DNA from: Nageia nagi
Lineage: Eukaryota; Pinophyta
Direction: 5' to 3'
Assembly: GCA_050084985.1 (NCBI GenBank)
Contig: JBITNC010000001.1
Location: 103,354,001 to 103,418,000 of the forward strand
Length of the DNA: 64,000 nucleotides
The notes beneath the pieces were generated by a model. The model made no database searches. It saw nothing but the letters and a program-made list of their open reading frames with translations, and was not told the origin of the DNA. Made by a program: the position numbers and the translations under genes. Numbering within the stretch: position 1 is the stretch's first letter; each line of letters opens with the position of its first letter. This document shows, one piece after another, positions 24,045-36,235 of the stretch.

Positions 24045-27000
24045 ATGAGATGGAAGCGAGCTACCTGTACCCATCCAGCAATGCGTTATAGATATTCCTG
24101 TATGAGATTGAAACCACTTGCATCCCAATTCAATTGCAGAAACCTGTGCAGTAATGCTCAATCCCTGGTTGAAGATCTTATCAACTGGGCTGAAGCAAAG
24201 AACCAAAATGGCAGGTACCGTTGCCCTCCTCTTGAATGTTATTGTACCCTTATCACCAATCTGGCCAAAGCTAACAGGCTGCGGGAAGCCCACGGTTTCA
24301 CACAAGTTCTTGCATATGACCATGGAGGATCAGTGCCCATTCCCTACATTTGTAGCACCCTCGTCCACAACTTGCAGGATTCTGGGTGGTCTCATGGCCT
24401 CCTGGGGGTGCTTGTGGAATGCTTAACAAGGGCAGGAAAAGTGCAGCAACAGCACACAGTCAATATATTCATTAAATATTTGCCAAAGCCAAAGCCCAGA
24501 AGGACATACCAATGGAATACACTCTTGCTCGTGCTCAACAGGTTCCACTGCAGTAAATTGGTATGTGGTCTTTTTCTTTCCTCCCATTTAATCAGGCCTA
24601 CTAATTTTACTTTCAATATAGTAATGCATGCTCTGTGTAAGGAGGGAAGGGTGAGGGAGGCAGCAGGTCTTATGGGTTGTTGCAGCAGTCCTGATGTTGT
24701 GTGCTACAACACACTCATTTGGGGGTATTGCACAATTGGGCAATTAGGGAACGCTGTGAAATTGGTAGAGGACATGGTGGTTGGAAATGGGTCATCGAAA
24801 CCTAATGTGGTTACTTATAATATATTGTTGAAGGGGTATTGCCAACAAGGGGTGTTGGGTGGCGCAGAGTGTGTGTGGCAACAGATGTTGAAGAGGGGGT
24901 TAGTTCAGAATTCAGTGTCCTACAATACAATGATTGACGGGGAGTGTAAGGAAGGGAATATGGAGAAGTCATTTGTGTGGAGAGATGACCTGGTCAGCCA
25001 TATGGATTGTTGCCCTGATGACGTTATGTTCAATACTCTCATGAATGGTTTTTGCATAAGAGGAGAGATAGGGGAGGCACAAGAGCTTTTGGATCAGATG
25101 TTGGATTCCTCTTCTCAGAGTGAACGTGTTGAATTAGGGACTGAGATCGGAGTTGGTGGGTTTTCTCCACAAGTTTATCCGAAGCCTAATCATATCTCCT
25201 ATACAACCTTGATTGGCACATACTGCAGGGCAGGGAAGGTTCAAGAGGCATTCAGGTTCTATGAAGAAATGGTTAGAAGTGGTCATGTGCCTGATGAGAT
25301 CACATATAGTTCTCTTGTTCATGGGCTTTGTAAGGAGGGTGCCCTATTGGAGGCCAGAGAGCTTATGGAGAAGATGCAGAGTATGGGAGTTGTTCCGAAC
25401 CAGGTCACTTACACTGCACTTATTGACGCCCTCTTTAAAGCTGACAATGTGCAAGAAGCACATGCTCTGTATGATGAGATGGTTAAAAGAGGAGTTGTTT
25501 TGGATACTGTTGCTTGTAGTGTGCTCATAGATGGACTCTGCAGGGAAGGGAAGTTAGTTGAAGCAAGAGAGGTGTTTGAGAAAATGCCAAATTTAGATTT
25601 AACCCGCAATCATGTCACTTACACTACACTTATTCATGGGTATTGTAAATCAGGAGACATACAGGATGCACTGATGCTGTTAGATGATATGGAAAAGGAG
25701 GGCTTGAAGGCTAATGCTGTTACATACAATGCACTTATATATGGACTTAGCAAAATTGATCAGATTGATGATGCAATGGAAATTTTCAAGAAAATGTCTG
25801 AGAAGGGTTTGATGCCATGTAATGTGACTTATAGCATCTTTATTGATAGATATTGTAAGCAAGGAAACGTGAAAGAAGCTTTTGCACTGTACAATGAAAT
25901 GATACAGAACCAGTTATTTCCTAATGTTTTTACATTTGATGCACTTGTCAATGGTTTGAAAAACATAGGTAAGATTCAGGAAGGTGTTGATCTATTCCAA
26001 AAAATGACCGATAAGGGGTTATCTCCAGACGCTGTTATTTATACCTCACTTATTGATGGCTTCTTCAAGGAAGGAAATCTATCTCGAGCATTCAAGTGTG
26101 GGGAAGAAATGATAAAAAAGGATCATGTGTTTGATGTTGTTACTTATAATGTATTCATTAATGGCCTTTGCAAGAGAGGTAAGCTAACCCAAGCAAAAGA
26201 ACTTTTGAAGGAAATGCTGGAGAAAGGTTTGGCTCCGGACCACAGGACTTACAATACCCTGGTGGATGCATACTGCAAGGAAGGCAATATAAATGAGGCA
26301 TTTGAACATTGCAATGAAATGACAAGAAAGCGGTTAACACCTAATCGTGTTACTTACAACACCCTCATAGGTGGACTTTGTGAGTCAGGAAAAGTGCATA
26401 TAGCAGGAGAACTCTTGAACGAGATGCATAAAAGAGGCTTCTCTCCAGATTACATCACTTATAGAACTATGGTTCGTGGCTGTATAAAGAAAGGCACTGC
26501 ACAAGAGGTTTTCCAGGTACATGAGCAATTCCTAGAGAAAGGTCTCGAGGCAAATCTTAATACCTATAACATATTAATTGAAGCATTTTGCTCACAAGGA
26601 ATGATACGGAGAGCAAAGGTCCTTTGGGATGAAATGTTGGGAAAAGGAATAATGCCTGACATATCCACTTATAATGCTTTCATAGGTGGGCACTGTAAGA
26701 ACAGAAATTTAAAGGAGTCATTTTGGCTGTACGGTGAATTAATAAGAAGAGGTCTAGCTCCAACTATTGAAACCTACAATGTACTCCTCGGTGGCCTTTG
26801 TGGAGCAGGTATGATGCAACAAATTGATGATCTGTTGAAAGAAATGGCAACAAGAGGTGTTGTTCTTAATTCAACTACTTACAGCATACTTATCAGTGGA
26901 TATTGCAAGGAAGGGAATTTAAAGGCGGCTCTCAACTTGCATGATGAAATGGTCACCCAAGGCCTTGGTCCTAGAGCTAGCGCTTATAATGTGCTTATCA

Positions 27001-27295
27001 GTGGTTTGGCCAACACTGGTAAGTTGCACCGAGCAAAGAGATTATTGAATGAAATGCAACAAAAGGATTGACTCCTAGTGCCTCGACATACAATATTCTG
27101 ATTGGTGAATGGTGTAAACACCGCAATGTCATTGAGGTTACGATTCTTTTGAATGATATGATAGGAAAGGGTTATTTTCTCAATGCTAATGCCTTTCAAT
27201 CGCTCATTAATCAGTTTGCCAAAACTGGAGAGAGAAGCAGAGCAAAAAGGTTTCTCAAAGATTTACTCAAGAACGGTTTGGTCCCGACACAGTGA
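24045..27295 (+). CDS. P-class pentatricopeptide-repeat (PPR) protein, C-terminal frameshift
   Basis: PPR proteins bind organellar RNA sequence-specifically and act in its stabilisation, processing, splicing or translation. The frame from ATG 24045 is open for 1008 codons without introns. Residues 1-60 are basic and nearly free of acidic residues over the first 40, as in a mitochondrial or plastid transit peptide. Degenerate repeats occupy about 60-217. From 218 there are about 22 canonical repeats, mostly 35 residues (VTYN..LI..G.C..G....A..L..EM...G..P pattern), to 1008. One repeat (326-382) carries a 22-residue insertion. No E or DYW domain, so P-class rather than editing-type. The frame ends at 27069-27071 in the middle of a repeat. 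The next frame (27072-27292) carries on with the rest of that repeat and two more, so a single base appears missing in the AAAA run near 27060. A second missing base near 27285 would move the stop to 27306. Methionines 13 and 20 are alternative starts. Confidence 0.9.
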
Positions 27296-27306
27296 TTATT
27301 GGATGA

Positions 27307-29870
27307 GATGCAATTGTTAAAGGTAATCTTGAGTGGTTTCATAAACATGTTTTGGTTGGAAAGAAATAACACTTACACATGACATTGCCCTTGAAAACAT
27401 TTGAAGCTATGAAATCATATGATATAAATGTCTTATTCAATGCTACGTGCTTTTTAGCCAAAATTTCAGCTGCAAGTTTCTGAACAATGGAAGCATTCGC
27501 TGAAGTTTCAGAATCATGCATAAGAAAGGCGAGGATCACAGGTCTGTTTCTGCTGCAGGATTATCTGTGTCTTCAAATGCTTGATCTAAATTTGAGCATG
27601 AAGAAAACTAATGTATATTTTTTTACGGCTTTGTGTGTTCATATCTCTTGTGATATTAACAAAAATATATTTGATATTCCCTTGTGATAACATATAGAGC
27701 TGTAGAAGTCTTTTTAAATTTATAAACTAATTTGATCTTCAAGTTTGAAACTGGCTTCACTGTATGTTACAATGGGATATGTTAAGCTTCATTACTACGT
27801 TTTGCTTACAATTCTGCAATCTGTAACATTTCTTTAATGGTACAGTGCCTGATAACCATATATCAACTGTGTTTTAGGGAAAATTGCTCGTCTTACTTTG
27901 AAGATCCTCAAGATGCTCCTTTGATTGGGGAAAGAGAAGTTTCATTTAAATGGGTTTCTTTCCTGTCAAACTCCCCTGATAGTAAAAAAACATTCTTCCT
28001 TCAGAGTAATCAGCATTGAAGTCCCTTTCTTATAAGCTGGTTAAGATCAGTACTAATACAAGTTGAGAGGCAACCATCTACTGGCAAGCACGTGAGGTAT
28101 ATCCAGAGATGCTGATTAGAATCTGAAACTGGCACAGTGACAACTTCAGGCCACACAAAGATCAGAGAATTAGTAGGATCTCCTTGAAGCCAAGAAAAGA
28201 TTTATTCATCAAACCATTATATATATTTTATACTGAATCTTGTAGCCTTTATGTCATGTTGGCTGATGCTGATTACATGGAAGAGAAAAAGTAGCATCGC
28301 ACCCCTGTCATCGAAGATGTTAAAGCGATAACATCTGCCTTTGTTAATATCATATTTGACCACGTTTCCAGAGCTAAAAAAGCACTAGCAGATTATGGTT
28401 CCAAGAAGACTTACAACCTCTACTCTACCAAGCACATCTACTATAATATTTTGAAATTACACTGAATTTTGGTTTGGTAGACTTTCCTAACCTTTTGAGA
28501 GATACAATTCACGCTTCTGACCATTAAGCTAATATGATGCAGTAGTTTCAAGGACATGTTTCTTTTGAAGGCAGTGATTTCCATCTATTTTTGCAGTGGG
28601 TTTATGTAAGCATTTTCTTGTTATCAGCCTACTTCTGATATTTGTATTCGTAATCTTCCAAGATCTCACTTACTGAAATATTGAATTCTCTATGCTATTG
28701 GTCTAAACTTGCCTTGTGTCGCTAAGATATTTAAAAGGCCAAGGTATGAGTACTGAGCTGTGGTGAGCTATATCTAACATGGGATATCTACCATCGGCTT
28801 ACTTGTGGATAATTGAGAGTTGTCATAGATCTCATTTGATATCATTATGTCATTGAATCAACTCATCTTCTGGAATCATATCTTTATTTCTAAATGCTAA
28901 ACCCTTATTTTGGACTTATATTTTAGAGTGGATATATATATATTAAGGTCTATTAAGGTCAACTTTATTTGGCAATTCTCTATGGATATGTGATGATCTT
29001 CTTCTATAATTTATATAATTATTATTCATGGCGTTTTTTATTCCATTTATTTTAAACTGCGTATAATGTTTGGGTGTTTTTGTCTATTTGGGGAAAAAAT
29101 TTACACGTGGTAGCCAAGATGATGTTCCATTCTTTTGAATCCTAGAGATTTCTTCCCTCCATTGATTGGCTTTATTTATCTTCGTATTGGCCTTATTGGT
29201 TGCCAAGGGCACTTGGTGAACGATCATTGATTTTTCCTCTTTATATTGGCAATCTTTCAACTCCATTCAGTTATCATCTTGGACTTGACTTGTTGAGGCT
29301 CCTGAAATGTCTTTAAAATTTGTTTTTATTTGATCCATTTCGCTGTGAAATCCCCATTTTTGATAAAAAAAATAGGTCATATATCAAAATCTGTGCAATT
29401 TTTTTTCAGATCTAGTTTGCATTTTTGGAATCCTCATGAAAATGTTAAGGGAGGCACCTTTTTGAGTGTTTTGATTTGGCTTCATATTAGTTAACAGAAG
29501 TCATTGTCAAAGTTGTAACAAAGATATCAAAGTTGGATGTCCTGGATTAAAGAGTGAAATAAAATAATATTGTTTCTCCATTCCCCAGCACCTCAGCATA
29601 GATTAGATCCAAATTTGTTAGGGGAGTTGGGAGAAGTGAGGTGTGAAGAAATCTATATGGAAGGTCCCAAGTTCCACTCTCACCCCCTACATTAGTGATA
29701 TTTAAAACCTCTTGATAGGGCCTACAATCCAGTAGGGTTGAAGGATGTTAAATTTTGACTTCACCTTTACTTACCAAGATATTATGGGTGTCATATATGT
29801 TCAAAAATATATTGTTCAGTGATATTGTATTATGCTTTTGCTACTTTAGTATATTTTTTTTACTTGAATA
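27307..29870. other. PPR downstream flank, no recognisable gene
   Basis: No coding family is recognised on either strand. A GT donor-like site after TTAAAG (near 27322) and a TTTAATGGTACAG acceptor-like site (near 27845) could mark a 3' UTR intron of the PPR gene, but this is speculative. Open stretches at 27487, 27837 and 29084 (minus) are short and lack motifs. An inexact duplication (TATTAAGGTC twice) lies near 28943. Confidence 0.45.
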
Positions 29871-29871
29871 T

Positions 29872-30391
29872 TTAACTATAGAGTTTCTGTAGCTTTGAGC
29901 CCCATTTGGGTTCCTTCAGTCTGTCCTCTGTGCTTGAATCTTTTTGGTCACTCATGGACATTTGAAAACCTATTTTTGCATGAAATGGAGAAACATGAAT
30001 ATTCAATATATGTGCATATACATTCACTATGGTGGAGTTCATACTTTGTGTACACATTACTCCTTTGTGACAGCAAGCAATGATATATAGCATTTGCCAG
30101 TGGCCTACAACATTGATCAGTCCACCCATCTGAAACTATAGAAACCGCTGTGGTTCCCCAAATGTGACATATGGGAGCCAAAATATCCTTAATCAAGGTT
30201 TTCTCCTTCTTTAGCCAATACAAGCACAACAACTTTGAGTTTGGGCCCATGACTATTATAGGAGTATTCTTTATGGCTCTCAATAGATCCTTCCAACATG
30301 GAGAACTTACCACGTTAAATATGATGCTACATGCAAACGTGGTTCTAGCTACCCATTTTTCTGCTTTATGTTGACTACTAATATGCATCAT
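29872..30391 (-). pseudogene. hAT-superfamily transposase remnant (DUF659-like)
   Basis: Reading the minus strand from 30391, the sequence gives the pattern of the DUF659 domain of plant hAT-type transposases. FACSIIFNVVSSPCWKDLLRAI comes first, then a charged linker, then VSIVSDGWTD. The aspartates in SDGWTD correspond to a conserved acidic site of hAT transposases. The frame shifts just after GWTDQCC, and the second frame continues to about 29872. No BED zinc finger, dimerisation domain, terminal inverted repeats or 8-bp duplication was found, so it is an isolated decayed fragment. The plus-strand open frames here are its shadows. Confidence 0.7.
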
Positions 30392-30720
30392 GTTTACTAC
30401 TTATTTTTCTGCCCTTGAATTTGTCTTCCCCAATTCTCATCTTCATTGCCATTGCCATTCCAAATTGGAGGTCTTTCTAGCATTGGAATAATCTTTTCTG
30501 GATTCTTTTAGGTTGTCAGCTGCTTTGCTCCCTCTAAAAAGGATCCCTATCATTCAGATTTGCTGTCCCTGGACAACTGTTAATACCTGTATGCCCCTCA
30601 TGCAAGATATTAATGATTATGATTTGATGAGTTCACATGTTGTGCAAGCAAGAAACACAATAGCAATCATTAAAATAGATGTACTTTCAAATTTGCATTA
30701 CATCGTATTGCATCATGTTC

Positions 30721-30923
30721 ATGGTATGATGACTTGTGCAAAACATGTGATTTCAAAACCAATGCAAACAAGGGAAACAATCTAAAAAGGAATTATTCGG
30801 TAAACTATCTATGGACATTTCATGGTATGACGACTTGAGCAAAACATGCGATGTCAAAACCAATGCAATACAAGGAAAACAATCTAAAAGGAATTATTGG
30901 TTAAACTATCTATCAACATTTCA
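30721..30923 (+). repeat. Tandem duplication, ~101-bp unit
   Basis: Two adjacent copies (30721-30821 and 30822 to about 30923) share ATGGTATGA.GACTTG.GCAAAACATG and the rest of the unit with a handful of substitutions and single-base indels. No coding content. Confidence 0.85.
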
Positions 30924-31406
30924 CTTTTATAAACATTTATGTAACATCGATTGTGTTTGTGTACGTATCATAGCCTGACTGATGAATTGTTATCTAATCC
31001 ATATATAAATGAAAGCTCATACCTTTTAGAGCTGAAATGTTGATACAAATAAATGTGACAACCCCTCCAAAAAAATTACTCTTTAAAAATGCATGGCAAA
31101 ACAGAACTTTTGTTTTTTTGTATAAAGGTGATTGTGATTGCCATTGCTAAGTTCAAATAATAATCTACTTTTATATATTTAAAAAAGCAAAATACTGAAT
31201 ATTCAAAGTAGATACCTATTGGAGTGATTAAGATATCTATCTGATTTAAAAAAAAAAAAATCAAAGATGAACTTTAGAACATAAGAATCAAGGGGTAAAC
31301 TGCTATATTTTATTTAGATTTCTGCATAGTGATTGTTACATGCTTTTTGAGTGACATAATAAACTATATAATACCACTTCCTACAATACTATTTATTACA
31401 ACGCAG

Positions 31407-31621
31407 TTTGTACAATAACAAAAATTACATGCAAATTCTAAACTCACAATTATAAGAAATAAATAATACAAATTTTAAAAAATTATATAATAGTTCACAA
31501 TGAGTTGTTACCACTTTGAAGGGGTAAACAGATTGAGTTGCTGCCACATTGAAGGGGTAATTTGTACAATAACAAAAATTACATGCAAATTCTAAACTCA
31601 CAATTATAAGAAATAAATAAT
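31407..31621 (+). repeat. Exact 61-bp direct repeat, 154-bp spacing
   Basis: Positions 31407-31467 and 31561-31621 are identical. Between them lies a smaller imperfect duplication (GAGTTG.T.CCAC.TTGAAGGGGTAA, twice). The layout suggests slipped-strand or unequal-exchange duplication in non-coding DNA. Confidence 0.85.
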
Positions 31622-33549
31622 GATTACATGCATCATATTTATGTTTATTTATGATTAATTTTATCTAAATTTCAATCTAATACTTCATGATCAATTATTC
31701 ATATGAAAATCATGTTAGGGGAGTTGGAGAGGATAAGTTAAAACTCTCAAGTTGAAATTCAGATGTTGTAGATACACTCAAGTCCAATCGATGGTTGTTA
31801 GGCCAATTGGCATGGATGGGGTTGGGTGCGACTCCTGTGTGATTTTGATGGAAGAAAACCCCCTAGACATGGAATCTTGAGGTGGTTTCCAATAATAAAA
31901 AAAATTAGAGCTAAGAATGCTAAAGATAAATGTATGGCTATGGAGAGATCATAACATTTAGATACTAACATGGTAATACTTGATTTTCCCTAAAAATTGT
32001 GATTACTTATCCATATTTAGTTTTTGTGTATCATTCATAAATTATTATTATTATTTTTTATTTACTTTTATTTTAAGTTTCACTATGAGTTCCCCTAAAC
32101 CTTAAAAATTACAAAAAATACTTTTATTAAAAAAAAATCCACTTTATTATTTAAAACATAAAGTCGGCTTCAAAAATATAATTATAACATTAGAATAACA
32201 TATAAAATAAATAATATATAACATTAAATAAAATAAATTAATATATAGCATAAATAAATTAATATATAAATTAATATTAAAATAAATACAAAAAAATATC
32301 AATAAATGAGATAGATGTGTAAGGAATGATATCTCTTGGCATTTTTTTGATATATAGGGAGGTATATCAAAGCTAGTTAATAGGGTAAATTTTGTATTAA
32401 AAAAAAGTTGAAGTTTTGAAAGGTTCTCTCCAAAACCTTTTACATCCTTAAGATAAAAATTTAAATACAAAATTAAGCATAAATATTAAGGCATTGAAAA
32501 TGCATAACATTTTGAAACAATTTAAACATCCACCCAATAGAAGTCTCTAATAATTTGAATATTTAAAATTATCCTTTCTTGTGCATGTTAATTCTATGTT
32601 CATCTAGATAAATGACTTTGAGCTGCCACTGATTTGAAATATTATCCTCATTGATCCATTGGCACTTGTTCTTCAATTTGAAATTTTATATGATCAGGTT
32701 ATCCTTCCCGTATCTTGGAAGATTGAGCCACCTTCATCAGGGGTACCTTTTGTGCCCATATTCATTTTATTTGGGATCCTTTTGATTTTAACTATACTAA
32801 GTATGCAATAAAACTAATATCATAAATTTGAAAACCACTTGAAAATATGCTATGATTTTGATAGAGTAATGGTGTGCTCAAAATTTAAAATCATGATTCT
32901 TAATCAAGGCAAGGGTATACACACTTATTTATAACACCCACAAGAGAAACCATAGTTAATTTTACAGTTTGGGGTTATGTTCCATGCATCCAAGTAGGGT
33001 TGCATGGAGATTGGTTGATAGGGTTCAGATGAGATGTTGGTAAGTTTATTTACCAACTTTTTAAGTGGGTTGATCTATTGATTGACGAAGAAAAAGGTAT
33101 TTATCTTTATTCAAATCAAACTGATAGCATTTTTTTTTGGAATGCACATGATTTTGATTGAAATGTGGGGATCCAAGGACTCACAAGTGATCATAATACT
33201 TTAATGCAAAGATGCATATTTTAGGTATATACATATTGATTCTTTCCTTTTTATTAAGCATAAACTAAATATGTGAATTCTAACAAACAAGTCTACTTCT
33301 TTTAGTCTTTTTCCCCAATAGGACTTGGCCCAATTTAGAAGTTGGCAAGGATAAGAAAATGTTATCATAGATATATGGTATTTCAATTATTCTCACTTAG
33401 AATTCAATTATTCTTGTGATAGATTCAAGTTTAGGAAGATGTCAATAGTCATCTCAAAAAATTTAAGGCAGTATTGTTCTTAGATTTTTATACATTATTA
33501 AACACCATGTGGGGTAATTTATAGAAATAAAAATAATAAATAGAATTAA
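31622..33549. other. AT-rich intergenic DNA, no recognisable gene
   Basis: Very AT-rich (especially 32030-32500). The minus-strand open stretch at 32147-32470 is a low-complexity I/L/F/Y translation of that composition. Nothing at 32600-33500 matches a family I know. It may include the decayed pol or LTR of the outer Tat-like element whose gag starts to the right. Confidence 0.5.
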
Positions 33550-34103
33550 TGAAGCAAGATAATTCTCTTGGAAGAATTTGATAATGGTTGGGCAAATAGA
33601 GCCATATGTTGATGCATGCAATCCTTAAGAAGTTTTTATATTAATGGTTTTAATGGATAGATTTTGAAAGAATAACCAAGTCAAAAACTTCATCTGAAAC
33701 TTCATGGTCAAATTTAAATTTACCTTTATTATGCAAATCCTAGATTATATGTTTCAAATGATAACATTCTTTTGTGGCATGACCAACTTGTCTATGGAAA
33801 TTACAAAAGAGATGTGCTTGATAGCTCGATGATTTAATTCAAGGGGGCTCTTTGATTGGTGGATAATGGACTAAGTTCATGGCTATTAGAGAATCCAAGA
33901 TTTCACTAGTATCTTCATGGAATTCGATATATTGTCTATGTGACCTCCTAGGTTGCCAAACTTCAATATCATCATGACTAACCTTAGAAATCATTTTGGC
34001 TTCAAGCTTGGTTTGGTGTTGGGTCTTTTTAGGAAAGACATATTTTTGGACTGATGTTTGCTTCATATGGGCTAAAGATTCATTGAAATCCTTATGATGG
34101 GTA
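33550..34103 (-). pseudogene. Outer Tat-like gag, C-terminal half
   Basis: On the minus strand the segment has a linker of charged residues (ATG-independent reading from about 34103), then FCNFHRQVGHATKECYHLKHII near 33700-33805. This is a CCHC-like knuckle variant with C-x2-H spacing, as in Tat-type Gag proteins, followed by a DLHNKGK stretch. It continues the gag whose N-terminal half lies at 47444-48510; the 13.3 kb chromovirus between them is a later insertion. Frameshifts and stops are present. Confidence 0.6.
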
Positions 34104-34924
34104 TGTAACGCATCCACTAATTATCATAAAAAAGAACTCTGAAATTTAGACTTTTTTTTATTCAATTTAACACTCGAGATTTTAGGAATGAACCAAGTGA
34201 TCCCACATGAGCTTGGTAATGTTGCTAGCTAGTTTAGCACTCACATGGCAAGATTGGTCAAGAACCAAGGGTAACCAACCCTTATAAACTTTTCTGGTGT
34301 TCACTCCTCAACACTCATCCTATTGAGAAGATGCCTCATAAGTAACCTCACTATTCCTATTTCACATCCCATGTGCAATAGGCTTTTTGGTCACAGCATA
34401 GTGGTTTTCTACTTGGGGCCCATACCACCTGAGAGATCGCACTTCCACTAAGTTAGCATCGCCACCTGATGATAACTCTCCATCTCATAGGAGAAGATAG
34501 TTTGTCCTAGGAAAACTTCCATATGAGAAGGTAGCATCACCTATGGAACACTCGTCATACCCCTATCTACTAATTGCAAGTGGTATGACTACTAGGTACC
34601 CTCACCTAGTAATAGTAGTTTTTTTTATTACTATCCCCACCTAACTCACCTATCGAAGGATATGAGTACTAACCTACCCATAACTATTGGTTAGTCCCAC
34701 CATGTGGTTCAACATCCCTATGCCCATAACTTTGGGAGCCATGGATATTAAACAATATCCTCGAGTGGTTGTTAATTCTAACCTATTTTTAAATATGTTG
34801 ACAAAAAGAACCACCTATGTCCTACTAACCATAAACTAATATTTTCGACAATGAAGTGGTACAAGATAAGTTCTAAGGTTTAACACCAGTCATTTTTGTT
34901 GAAAGTTTCGATTATAGGCTTACT
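34104..34924 (-). repeat. Gypsy-B 3' LTR, distal part
   Basis: This segment matches 44877 to about 45614 closely (for example GGTGATCCCACATGA and TTGGTAATGTTGCTAGCTAG). It stops at GGCTTACT, where sequence switches to copia gag. It is the end of the 3' LTR in element orientation. Confidence 0.85.
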
Positions 34925-36235
34925 ATTGTGGCATCTAAGGTCACAAAGAAGTTGATTGCTACAAAAAGAAAAAAGAGAAAAAGAACAAAGGCAATGGAGA
35001 TGTAAAAAACTTCAAAGGAAAGAAGAATATTCAAGCTAGTTTTGCTATGATGCTCTACTCCATGTCTCGTACTTTTTTGTTTGATTGGATTGTTGACTCT
35101 AGTTGCACTAATCATGTATGTTTTGAAAGGGAAATGTTTGAAAACTTTCATAAGTATTGAAAAGATGCGGTTGTGATAGGTGATAACTCTATCATTGATG
35201 TCCAAGGAATTGAGAGTGTGTTGATTCATGGGAAGGTTCTTGATAATGTGCTCTATGTTCCTAAGCTTAGGATGAACCTTCTCTCCATGATTCAAGTTTC
35301 AAGAAAAAGATACTCTTTTGAGTTCAACTCTTAATCTTGGTGCATTAAGAAAGGATTTACCACATTGGTTAAAGGGTTAGTGAAAGATGATCTTTATGTT
35401 ATGGATCAAGTTCCAACAAAGATGTGTTGCTACTAGTGTGTGTTCTATAGGCAATTTTTGGCACCCTCATTTAGGGCACCTTAACCACAAGAGTATTCAA
35501 GTCATGAAAGACCAAGAACTTATGGAAGGTTTGCCTTCTATTTCATCTTTAATTGGTCTATATGAGAAGTGCATCCTCGGTAAGATGCATACGAAAAAGT
35601 TTGAAAAAGATAAGGTAACATAAGCATCTCAACCTCTTCAACTTGTGCATTCAGATTTAATGGGTCCATTTCAGACTAAGTCACTTGGAGGAGCATCTTA
35701 CATTTTGACCTTCATTGATGACTTTACTAGGATGACCTTTGGGTATTTATTTGAGCACAAGGATCAAACCTTTGAGAGTTTTAATATTTTTAAGGCCTTT
35801 GTTGAGAATCAAACTAACCTTAAAATTAAGATGTTGAGATCAGATAATGGGGGAGAATATAACAGTAATAAGTTTAATGAATATTGTGCTAAGTATGGAA
35901 TCAAGAGGCTATTTACAATTCCTTACACTTCTCAGTATAATGGTGTTGTTGAAAGAAAAAATGGGACAATTTTAGAGATGGCTAGATGCATACTAGGTAA
36001 TCTTTCTAGTTTCTTATGGGATGAAGCTATGAGCACTGCTATTTACACCTTGAATAGGTGTCCCACAAAAGCTATTAAGGGTAAAACACCTTTTGAGACA
36101 TGGTCAAGAAGAAAACCTAACATTTCTCATCTTAGGACATTTGGTTGTGAAGCATTCTCCTACATTATTTCTGAGAAAAGGAAGAAGTTAGGAAAAAGAG
36201 TTGAAAAATGCATCTTTATGGGTTATGATAGTTAG
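34925..36235 (+). pseudogene. Copia-A gag end, protease and integrase
   Basis: The first block is the gag zinc knuckle (YYCGI, stop, GHKEVDCY) at about 34922-34966. A lysine-rich linker follows, then the protease active-site block WIVDSSCTNHVC (35088-35120; D-S-S where most copia proteases have D-S-G). Integrase begins with the H-H...C-C zinc-binding segment (HPHLGHLNHKSI near 35460, C near 35565). Its core at 35645-36235 contains all three catalytic positions: HSDLMGP, SDNGGEY and GVVERKN. The 196-codon core frame is intact, but a TAA separates it from the zinc-binding part and stops follow. Confidence 0.85.

Noticed and set aside
24118-25862. Several open frames on both strands within the PPR gene (for example 25213-25530 plus and 25409-25609 minus)
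   Set aside because: They overlap the 1008-codon PPR frame, which has a strong repeat pattern; they are frame shadows.
32147-32470. 107-codon minus-strand frame rich in Ile, Tyr and Phe
   Set aside because: Product of a very AT-rich tract (ATAAAT repeats); no motif.
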